A stretch of 64,000 nt of DNA from Chthoniobacteraceae bacterium (GTDB taxonomy: Bacteria > Verrucomicrobiota > Verrucomicrobiia > Chthoniobacterales > Chthoniobacteraceae): the NCBI GenBank assembly GCA_947449735.1, contig CANFTB010000013.1, forward strand, positions 30,355-94,354. The letters are read 5' to 3'. The position numbers were made by a program, and so were the translations under genes. The notes beneath the pieces are model-generated. The model had not been told where the DNA came from. It ran no database searches and saw only the letters and a program-made list of their open reading frames with translations. Below, piece after piece: positions 40,114-52,100 of the stretch (position 1 is its first letter; each line of letters begins with the position of its first letter).

Positions 40114-43100
40114 ATGGTTTCTCATGCCGCCCTCTCGGCGCTTTTGACGGTTCTTCTCTTCCTCTCGCCGGCGGCAAGCTTTGCCGCGACCGTGACTTTC
40201 AAGACTCCCGTGACGATCAGCGGGGATTCGGACGTGCTGAATATCGGGTCCACCGTGTTCGCCTACAACTTCTACTCCAGCGGCGGCTCGGTCAACGGCG
40301 TCTCCTTCACCAGTTCCACCAGCACGACCGGAGCGGGGAATCTGGGGCTTGCCCTGACCAGCGGCGCCTACTCTGCGAACCTTTCCGGGAGCGGAACGAA
40401 TTTCAACGCCCTTTCCTCGACCTACAAGCTTCTGCTGAGCGGCGCCGTATATGGCGACGCCATACCCGCCTCCTCTGGGTTGACTGCCAATTATTATGGC
40501 GCCATGAACAACGGGGTTGCCCAGGGGGGGAACTTCGGGACACCGATCCTGACCACCACCACCCCCCAGATCGCCTTTGACTGGGGTTTGGGAGGGGTGG
40601 GCGGGACGTCGTACGCTGACGGCGCAAGCGCCCGTTTTACCGGCAAATTCACGCCCAACTACACGGAAACCTACACCTTCTACACCCAGTCCGACGACGG
40701 GATGCGCGTGGCGGTTAACGGGGTTAACGTTGTTAGTAGCGGATGGATAGATCAGGGAGGGAGTACTTACTACTCTGGAACTGTGAACCTTACGGCGGGG
40801 GTCCCCTGCGATATTTCCGTGGAATACTACGAGAACAGCGGGGGAGCGGTCTGCAAGCTCTACTGGTCGAGTCCTTCGCAGACGGGCAACGTCATGACTC
40901 TCATGCCATCATCGGCCTTCGTGACTGCGGTTTATCCCAAGCCGATGACCCTGACTCTCAACGGTCTCACGGTGAACAAGGCATACGCAGTCCAGCTCTG
41001 GTCGAATGACAGCACCGGATCCTACAACGCCCGCAGCAATCAAATCTCGGGCGGCGGAACCGCGGTTTCGCTTGATGTGAACTCCCAGGACATCACCGGC
41101 GGCGTCGGGCAGTTCACTATCGGGTCGTTTGTCGCCAACGCGACCTCACAGACGATTTCCGTGGTGGGCGCCGCTTCCTCAGGGGGCATCAGCACGCAGA
41201 TCAATGCGGTTCAGCTCCGTGACATCACCGGCATATGGAGCGGGGCCATCAGCAATGTCTGGGACTCCACCACCACCAACTGGTCCGGTGGACAGGCCTT
41301 CAACACCTTTGCCGCTGGAACGCCACTCACCTTCGCCGACGTAGATGGAACCGGCACGGCGGTGACCAACTCGAGTCCCGCAATACAGGCCGCCGGTATC
41401 TCCGCCTCCGGGACTGTGACTGTGACGAGCAACACGGTAAATTACACGCTAGGCACCTCCGGAGGCACGCTCGGGCTGACCGGAGCCGCCTCCCTTGCGA
41501 AGTCCGGAGCCTCCACACTGACGCTCTCAGGCACCCATTCTTTCACCGGGGGCATCAACCTGACGGCGGGTACTCTAAAGACAGCCTCGCTTGGGGCTCT
41601 GCCCAATGGTCCAGTGACTGTGGGTTCGGGCGCCAGGCTGGACCTGAATGGCTTCAACCAGACGATCGGTCTCCTCACCGACAACGGTTCCGTGGTGAAC
41701 ACCGGCGCCGAGGCGACGCTGACCCTGACGAACAACATCGGCGGCGCCGCCACGCCTGCCTTCTCGGGGACGTTAAATCTGGCTTTCTCTAACAGGTCAT
41801 CCGCCTCCCAGTACGTTGCCTCGAATTTAAATACGCTCGGCACCCTCGCCAACACTGGAACAGGGACGGGAGCCGTGGCAAACTTTTCCACAACAGGGAT
41901 TGCAGGGGCCACCGCCGGCGTGGTCGTCCTGAATGGTTCTCTCGGAACATCCGTCACCAAGCTCGTCCAGGACAGCCCGACATCACCCTTGGTGGTTAAC
42001 GCCTCCAACTCGGCTTTTACTGCTCCCATCGAAGTCCGGCAGGGGGCTCTCGTAATTGGCAACAAGAACAACTCCCTCTCGAACGTCCTCGGCAGCGGGA
42101 CCCTGACCATCGGAACCGGGACCTCCAATGCCGCCCTCGTTTTCGCCGCCCGCTACGGCATGGCGTCCACGACCGGAAGCGACGGGGGTAATTACACCCT
42201 CGTCAATCCCATCGCCACCGGCGGCTCGGGAACGAACATCATCGACGTCACGGATTACGGTCTCACCCTGAGCGGTACGATTACGCTTGGAAGCGGTCTG
42301 ACCATCGCCACAGGCAACGGCCTCGGGTCTACAGTGAACGTCTCAGGCGGGGTGGGCGGAGCTGGAAACATCACCGTCTCCAACTCCAGCGGATCCGGCG
42401 CCGGTTCCAATGGGAGCGTGGTGACATTCGACACCAAGCCGATCAACCATATCGGCACCGTCACTTTCAACAACGCGGCCGTCCTCGGCGGTGTCGCTGG
42501 TACCGGCACCGGCACCAACTCCATCACGGGCGGCATCGGCTCGAATGTGCAGGCCATCATCCAGTCCAGCGCGACCAATCCGCTCACTATCAGCGGGACG
42601 ATAGACGTGAACCCGGCGGGCCTTGCGATCACGTCGAACAGCGCAAAGTTGATCACGGTTTCCAGCCCTACAACCGGCACCGGAGCGGTGACGCTCAATT
42701 TAAACAGCACCGGAGACATCACCCTGTCGAGCGCCGTGCTGAGCCATGCCGGGGGGATCATCGTAAACGTGAACGGTTCGGGCACGCCCACTGTGACGAA
42801 TCTCGGAAGCTATCCCGGACCCATTCTTTTCGGGGGGACGTCCACGACAGCGCTGACGATTGCCTCTGATATGAGTGCGAGTTTCCCAGGTGTTACCCAG
42901 AACAGAACAGGATCCGCGCTTTCCCTCAGTGGAGCGATTACGCTGAATTCTTCCGGTAAAACTTTTGTAAGCAACGGCTCCCAAGCGCTCAATTTAACGG
43001 GTGCCATTTCGGGCGCCGGCGACCTGACCATCAAGGCGAACTCCACGGGACTGCTCTTCGTGGATGGCGCTCTGAACTTCACCGGTAATGTGATAAACAG

Positions 43101-46100
43101 CGGCTCGGGGGTCACGGGTTCTCTGGCGCCAATCACCGGACCTGCCACCCAGGGAACGGCCCTCCTCACTGGCCCAATCGGTAGCGGGGTCGCTAAAGTG
43201 ATTCAGGACAGCGCGACTTCCGCCTTGGTGTTTTATGCCGCCAACACGAGTTGGACCGGTGGAATTGAAATCCGGCAGGGCGCGGTTGTGCTCTCCGACT
43301 ACGAAACGCTCGGAGTCACGTCGACGGCAAATCCTTCCGGACAGGGGCTTGTCACAGTGGGAACTGGCACTGCTGATGCTGCCTTCCTTTTCGGATCACG
43401 CTTTGCACCCAAACCTCCGACCGGTTTAGCTGCCAACGGCGGAAATCTTGTCATCCGTAATACGTTCGCAGTGCGCGGTACGGGCACCAACATTATCGGG
43501 AACTCCGACTACTCGATGAGTCTGCCGGGTGCCGTCACGCTGTATGGCGGAAGCGTGACCTTCATGAATGCCAATCCAAACGGGATCCTCGGAATTTATG
43601 AAACCCTGACCGTGTCGGGCGGAATCACCGGCACGGGCGATGTATTTGTGACCAACGCCAGCGGTACCGGCGCCACCAAGGTGGTGTTTGACACGAACCC
43701 AATCAATAACAGCGGTCGCGTCACCTTCAACAGCGCCTCTCTTCTGGGGGCGCCTGCGGGAACAGATACAACCGCAGTCAATTCAATTACCGGCGGAATC
43801 GGTTCGAACGTGGTGGAAATCGTACAGGCAAGCCCCAACAACGCGCTGAGCATTTCATCGGGGTCCGTGAATGTCGCAGCTTCCGGATTGGCCCTCACCT
43901 CGAGTGGCACCGCGAACATGACCGTCTCTGCCCCCACGACCGGCTCCGGCGCCCTGACGTTGAACATCAGTGGCGCGGGCGGGATTACGCTCTCCGGTGC
44001 TCTTGGCCATACCGGCGGAATTATTGTGAACCGCAATGGCACCGGCTCGCCTTCGATCGGGGCCTTTAGTGGAAACCTCACAATCAATGGCACTGGGAAC
44101 AGCGCATTCACAATCGCCGGAGCTTTGAACGGTTCCCAAATGACGTCGACCAGCAGCGCCCCCGCCACCTTGAGCGGCAACTGGACCCTCCCCGGCGGCG
44201 GTGCGCAGATTTCCTCCTCTTCCGGAACGCTCACTTATTCCGGGGTGATCTCCGGCACCGGCGCGCTCTCGATCAGCGGCGGCGTTTCGCTCTCGGGAAG
44301 CAACACGTTTACCGGAGGCGTAACGCTTACTCAGGGAACACTGACGTTGGGCGGCGCCTCGGGGAACGAACTCGGGCCCGTTGCCACCGCGGGAACGCTG
44401 ACTCTGAACGGCGGAAGCGTGCGCTTCGGAACTTACACCGCCTACGCGTTGTCTGCCCTGACGGGAACGGCCGACCTGACACTGACAAATAATTCAGGCG
44501 CGGCGGTGACCCTCACGGTGGGGAACGCCAGGAATCTTTCCTCGACGTATTCCGGCGCCTTTAAGGGGCTCGGCTCACTCACGAAGTCGGGAACAGGCAC
44601 TTTCACCCTCCAGGGGGCAAACAACATCGCTGGCAGCGTCTTGGTTACCGCAGGCACCCTTGCGATCGTGGACGGCGGTTCGCTTTCGGGCGTAAGCACT
44701 CTGGCGGGAAAAACCGGGGGCACTCTGTATATTGCGAACGCGTCGGTTTCGATGGGGGTTGCCGGCAATTTTGGCGTGAGTTACGGAGCGACTGGAACCG
44801 CATACACTACGATTGCGAGCGGGGGCGTGTTGAACCTTGGCAACGGTAGCGGCAGAGTCTTCATCGGTGGCGGAGACAGCGGGGGGCCTTTCGGGACAGG
44901 GATTCTGTCCGTCAAAGATGGGGCATTGGTCAATGTCGTCTCTCCCGGCGCAGGCAGTCCCACGGATGCCGTTTACCTGGCCGGATATGGAGGGGATGGC
45001 ACCATCAACCTGGACGGCGGGACATTCACCAGCGCGCGTAATTTCACCAATGGACTGGGTACAGGAACGTTCAATTTCAACGGCGGTATCCTGAAAGCCG
45101 GCACCAGTTCCACGACCTTCATCCAGAACATCACAAGCTCGTACGTAAAGGCCGGGGGTGCCGTGATCGACACCAACGGCTACGACATCACGATTCCTCA
45201 AACGTTTCTGAACTCCACCACTTCGCCGGGGGGTGGCCTCACGAAGCAGGGGATGGGCAGCCTCACGCTGCCGGTGGCAAACACCTACACGGGTGGAACG
45301 ACGATCGCCGGGGGCACGCTAAAGGTGAATGTCGCCACCGCGCTCGGCACCGGTTCGCTGACTTTCGTAAACGGCGTCCTCGAGGACGCCACCGGCACGG
45401 GCAGTCCCCTGCCATCGGGCGCGGCCCAGGTGTGGGCGGGATCTGCTGGCTTCGCCGGGACCGTTGCGATGAACACGGGAACGGGCGGCGTCACCATCGC
45501 CTCGGACACCACGGTCGATGTCCGCATTTCGGCGCTCACAGTGGCCGGCAACATTTCGGGCGCGGGCGGGCTCACCAAAATTGGCTCGGGATCGCTCACG
45601 TTGAGCGGCGTGAATACCTATTCGGGGGCGACAGTCGTGAACGTGGGAACGCTGGTCATCAACGGCGCGAGCGCGCTTCCTGCCGGCTCGGCGTTGACCA
45701 TCGCTGCGGGAGCCACGGTCATCCTCCAGAATGGGGCCGATGTCAGCAGTTTCGCAGGGGCAGGAAGTTTGATCTACGGCGTCGGAACCCAGATTACCGT
45801 GGGCGCAGGCGATACCACCGGGACCTGGGGTACCGTCGTTTCGGGTGTTCCAAGCTTTAACAAGGTGGGCTCCGGTATTATCACCGTGACTTCCGCCAGT
45901 GCATTTACGGGCAAGACTTCCATTTATTCGGGAGGCCTTAATGTGAGCAGTTTGAACTCCCTCTCGGGAAGCTCGTTTAACTGGAGTGTCTTTGCGGGCT
46001 CGCAAGCCGTGAATGGCACCTCGGACGGAGTCGGCTCTGCTGCCAGCTTTAAGAACCCTTGGGGGATGTGTGCCGATGCCTCGGGTAACCTGTACGTGGT

Positions 46101-49100
46101 GGATAATGCGGCAAACATGGTCCGCAAAATCACGAGTTCCGGTTCCGTTTCGACTCTGGCAGGAACGGGCGTCGCCGGTTATCTGGACGGACCCGCGGGT
46201 ACGGCAAAATTTTCCGCTCCGACAGCGATCGCGATCGATCCGTCTGGAAACGTCTTTGTGGGTGACAACGGCAACAGATTGGTCCGGAAGATTTCGGTTT
46301 CCACAGGATCGGTCACCACCTTCGCCGGAACCTATGCAAGTCTTCCGTTCAACAGCATCCGAGGGATGTCGGCAGACGCTTCGGGCAACGTTTACGTGGG
46401 CGACGCTGGGCTGGCGAAAGTGTTTAAAATCTCCCCAACCGACTCTTTAAGTGCTTCAGGGACGTTGACCAGCTTTGCGGACAATGTCTCCGCATCCTTG
46501 GCATTCGTCGAACCCATGGGGTCTGTCTGGAATTCCAGTGGGACAACGATGTATCTGGCCGAGCATACGACTCCCGGTCGCATCCGCCGCATCACCACCA
46601 GCGGTACCTTGGTTTCTGGAACCACGTATCTCTCCGGCCTCTATTACCCCGAATTCCTCGCGATCAACGATGCCGGATATGTCTACTACGAGGATTCAGA
46701 CAACGCGCAGTCCGTGCGACGAATCGCTCCTGACGGCACCATTCTGACGATTGGAGGCAACGCCTCGGCGTACAATACGGCAAGTACGGCGGGATATGCC
46801 AACGGCTTGGGCAGCAGCGCGCTCTTTAACGTTCCCCGTGGCATCGTTCTGGACCCCGTCTCAGGGTCGTTGTTCGTTGCCGAGTATAACAACAGGGTGA
46901 TTCGAAAGGGGACTCCGGTGAGTTTCTCGGGCAGTGCACTGGCGAGTAGTTCCTTGGGGGCGCCGGTTGATGCGACGAGCGCTACGATTGACATCGGTTC
47001 ACTCACCTCGACAGGCAGTCTGATTGTCTCGGGCTCTTCTCAGGGAACCCAGCGTATCATCAACCTTGCCGGGACGACCGGGGGCGCAGTGCTGGACCAG
47101 TCTGGCACTGGAGTCCTGCTTTTTGCGGGGTCCGTGACTGCCACGGGCGCCGGGTCGAAGACTCTCTGGTTGCAGGGGTCGACTGCAGGCAGGGCGGAAA
47201 TTTCCGGCGTCATCTCCAACAACAGCGCCACAAACAAGACGGCTCTCCTCAAGCAGGGGACAGGGGCTTGGACACTCTCCGGGGCGAACACTTACTCTGG
47301 TGGAACAACGCTTGCCCAAGGAACGCTCGTCCTGGGTGGAACGAGTGCATTGGGGACGGGAAGCCTCTCCATCAGCGCCGGAACCACCTTGGATGCTGCC
47401 AGTGCGCTGATCATGCCAGCTTTGGGCCAGGTCTGGAACGGTAGCTTTACATTCCTCGGCACAAACTCCCTCGACCTGAGCGCGGGTTCGGTATCGCTGA
47501 CGGCGAACTCCACGGTTACGGTCAACGCTGGGTCGCTCACCGCCGCCAACATCTCCGGAAGCTACGCACTGAGCAAAGCCGGCGCTGGGACACTTTTATT
47601 GGCTGGCACCAACACTTTCAGTGGCACACTTAACCTGACGGCGGGGACGCTGGTGATTAACGGGGCGAATGCGATGCCTTCGACTGTGACTCTCAATGCA
47701 GCAGCCGGCACAACGGTGGTTCTTCAAAATAGCGCACCTGTTCCAGCGATGACTGGCTCGGGAACCGTGACCTATCCGGCCGGTTCAAATGCCGTCCTCG
47801 GGTTTGCGGATGCTTCCGGAGACTCGACGATGGTTCTCTCAGGCTCCTCAAGCCTGACCAAGACTGGCACCGGTACGGTGTCACTCACTTCGAACTCCTC
47901 GTTCACGGGCAAGACCTCCATTAATTCAGGCGCTCTGAGCGTTTCTACGCTCAACAAGGTCACCGGAGGCACGGCGTCCAGTTCGCTCGGTGCGCCGACC
48001 TCCGCTGCAAACGGAACCATCGACCTCGGCAGCCTGACAGCCTCGGGAACGCTGATAGTCACCGGCTCGGCCCAGACCACAGACCGCGTCGTCAACCTCG
48101 CCGGCGGTTTGCCGATGGTCACCTATATTTCCACCGACTTTACGGCTGCGCCCTCCGGCGCCACCCTCTCTTCGAGCGCCGTTGTTTCCGGTGGCGAGTG
48201 TATTTTGACGCCGGCGGTCAGCGGCACTTACGGCTATCTCCTCTTCAATACGCTCCCGTCCAATCCGACGGCCTTCACCGCCCAGTTTGACTACCGCGTG
48301 AACGACGGCAGCGGAGCCGACGGCACGTGCTTCAACTACGGTGCGATCACCGCCGCCTCGGGGGATGAAAGTGGAATGGCCGGAGCTACGACCACGGGTC
48401 TCGTCATTACGATGATTGAGTATGGTACTCAACGAGTTGAGGCAAAACTGAACGGGACCATTTTGCAGACGGGGTACGTCACGCTGATTGGGGCCGCCTA
48501 TAAGCGGGTCGTCGTGGACATCAGTTCATCGAACCAGCTCACCGTGACCGTGGGGGGCACCAGTGTGATCAACGTGAGCCTCGGGGCAACTTACGGCAAC
48601 GCCGACAAGTCCGCCTGGAAGTTCGGCTTCGCCTCCCGAAGCGGCGGTGCAAATAACAAGCACAGCATCGACAATCTCTCAGTATTTGCTCCGGGCACGG
48701 GATGGTCCGGCGGCTTGGCCGGCGGAGGCGTGATCGACCAGTCCGGTTCGGGCGCTCTAGTCTTCTCGGGCGGCGTCACCGCGACGGCTTGGGGGGCCAA
48801 GACGCTCACCTTGCAGGGTTCTACCAGCGGCACCGGGGAAATCTCCGGAGCGATTGTGGATAGCGGTAGCGGGGCGACGGCGCTCTCTAAGACAGGGACC
48901 GGAAAGTGGACCCTTTCCGGAGCGAACACCTATTCCGGCGGCACGAGGCTCTCGCAAGGGACGCTTGTTCTTGGCAACGCCAGTGCGCTCGGCACAGGGA
49001 CCCTCACGATCAGCTCCGGCGCTACGCTGGATGTTTCCAGCACGCTCACCCTTCCTGCACTCGCCCAAATCTGGAATGGAGACTTCACCTTCCTGGGTTC

Positions 49101-52100
49101 CAACTCACTCCTTGCGAGCGCAGGCTCGGTGTCCCTCACCGCAAACACGGCATTGACCGTTTCGGGCGGCTCGCTAACCGTTGCAAATATTTCCGGCTCC
49201 TACGCGCTGAGCAAAGCCGGAGCTGGCACCTTGATACTGTCGGGCACCAACAGTTTCACTGGAACAATGAACCTGACGGCGGGAACGCTGGTCATTGATG
49301 GATCTTTGGCCTTGCCCGCCAGCGTAACGATCAATGCTTCAGGCGGCACCACGGTCTTGCTCCAGAACAACGCGCCGTTGCCTCTTCTCACAGGGGCGGG
49401 CACGATTTCATTCGCGGCCGGTAATCCTGCTTGGGTTGGATTGTCTGACTATTCCGGCAATTCGAGCCTGGTGGTCTCCGGGTCATCCTCTCTCACCAAA
49501 ACCGGCTCTGGTGCCGTGGATCTCACCGCCCTCTCCGCCTACACCGGCAAGACTTGGATTCAGAGCGGGATGCTTGGAATCAGCTCCTTGAACGTTGTTG
49601 GGGGCGGTACATCCTCCCTCGGCTCGCCCACCACCGCCGCCAACGGCACGATTGACCTGGGCAGCCTGTCTTCCACCGGCGCCCTCAGGCTCAACGGAGG
49701 TTCCTTTAGCACCGACCGCATCATCAACCTCGCTGGCACCACGGGCGGCGGCATCCTCGACCAGTCGGGAACCGGCACGGCGGTGTTCGGCGGCGCCGTC
49801 ACCTCAACGGGCGCTGGCTCCAAGACGCTCACCCTGCAGGGGTCCTCGACTGGCAGCGCCCAGATCACAGGCGTGATCTCCAACTATAGCGCCACCTACA
49901 CCACTGCCCTCTTGAAGCAGGGGACCGGCGTCTGGAATCTTTCCGGGGCGAACACCTACTCCGGCGGCACCACCCTGAGCGCCGGCACGCTCCGTCTGGG
50001 CAACGTCAGCGCCCTCGGTACGGGTACGCTGACCCTCTCCGGCGGCGCCCTCGACAACTCCTCTGGAGCGGACCTGACCCTGTCCGGTAACCTGCCGGTA
50101 AACTGGTCTGGAGACTTTGCTTACCTTGGCACGAACAGCCTCAAGTTTGGCAGTGGCGCCGTCACGATGACGGGCGACCGCACGATTACGGTGAACGGAG
50201 CCACCTTGCAGTTTGATGGCTCCGTCAGCGGCGGCGGCGCGCTCACCAAGGCGGGCCAGGGCATGCTGTCGCTTTCCAGCGCCAACAACTTCTCCAGTGT
50301 CAACGTCACTGGAGGTACGCTCCTTCTGAATTCCGGCGGCGCGGCAGGCTCAGGCGAGTTGGCGGTCTCCAATGGCGCGACCCTCAGAATCAGCTCCGCC
50401 ACTTCGCTCCAAACGCTCTCGAATGTCTTGAGCGGCCAGGGGGCGGTGGTTGTTTCCGGCACGGCCGGGGTGAAACTGACCGCCTCCAACTCCTACACTG
50501 GCGGAACCACCGTCACCGCGGGCAGCCTCCTCGTTTCCTCTTCAGGCGGCCTTGGCACGGGTTCGGTTTCGACCTCGGGAAGTGCCACGCTGACTTTCGT
50601 CAATTCCGCAGATCTGGCGCTTTCGAATCAGATCGCGGGTTCCGCTCAGGTGCTCGCCTCGGGTTCGGGTCTGCTGACGCTCTCCGGCGCGAACACCTTC
50701 TCCGGCGGTGTCAAATTGACCGCCGGCACCCTGAAACTTGCCGGTGCCACGGCGATCGGGTCAGGCACACTCTCAGTTACCGGTGGGGGCCTCGCTGCCG
50801 ACAGCGATCTGATCCTGTCGTCCAATAACCTGATCGCGCTGGGCGGCAACTTTGCCTATCAGGGAACCGCGAGTCTCGCACTCGGAACGGGAGCCGTCAC
50901 TCTCTCAAGCTCGCCAACCATCAACGTAGCGTCTGGAACTCTGAGCATCGGTGGTAACATCAGCGGCGCGTCGTTCGGGTTGACCAAAACAGGCGACGGA
51001 ACACTCATTCTCGCTGGCAGCAACACTTACACCGGGGCGACAACAGTGTCCGCGGGCGTGCTTGTTTTTGCCGGTGCGAACGCGATCCCGAGCGCCTCGG
51101 CCATCACGACCACAGGAACGGGAGTCATCCGCCTGCAGGGAGGTGCGAAGGCCGGCAGTCTGATCGGTTCCGCAAACCTCGCGCTCGCCGCGGACGCCGA
51201 CACCACGATCGGCACCGGGTCGGTGACCACTGGAACGCTGTCGGGCGTTCTCTCAGGCGACGGCGGTCTCTCCAAGTCGGGAACGGGCGCCATCACGCTT
51301 TCCGGTCTTAACTCCTACACGGGCAAGACGGTAATTTCGAACGGTACGCTTCTGGTCAGTTCGCTGAACAGCGTCCTCAACGGCTCGGCGACCAGCAACC
51401 TCGGGGCACCTTTGACTGCTTCCAACGGCACGATCGACCTCGGCAGCCTCACCAGCACCGCGACTCTGACCATCGGCGGCAACGGCTTCACCACAGACCG
51501 CGTCATCAACCTCGCCGGCACCACCGGCGGAGGCCAGATCAACCTGACCGGCTCCGGCACGGTGAAGTTTACGAGCGACCTCACCGCCACCGGCGCGGGA
51601 TCCAAGACGCTCACGCTGCTTGGTTCCTCCTCCGCGGTGGGCGAAATCGCCGGGGCCATCGTGGACAACAGTGCTACGAACAAGACCTCGCTTGCGAAGC
51701 AGGGCGCGGGGACGTGGATCCTGTCCGGTTCGAGCTCCTTCTCCGGCGGGACCAATCTGAGCGGAGGGACGCTCATCCTCAATAATGCCTATGCTCTGGG
51801 TACGGGTTCGCTGACCATGAGCGGCACCAGCGCTTTCGACAACACCTCTGGTGCTGCGCTGACACTGGGTTCCAACCCGGCGCAGACGTGGGGCGCCGAT
51901 TTCACCTTCCTTGGTTCCAACAAACTGAATCTCGGTGCGGGCGCGGTTTCGCTCTCCGCGAACCGGACAGTCACCGTGAATGCGGGTGTTCTTCAGGTGG
52001 ACGGCGTGGTGTCGGGTGCATTTTCGCTGACGAAGGCTGGCGCCGGCACTTTGGTGCTCAACGGCAACAACACCTTCACCGGCTCTCTCGCGCTCACGGG

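Noticed and set aside
39900-40580. + strand ORF of 226 aa at the start of the giant gene
   Set aside because: Different frame from the signal peptide/PA14 frame; Arg-rich out-of-frame product. Frame 1 is the coding one.
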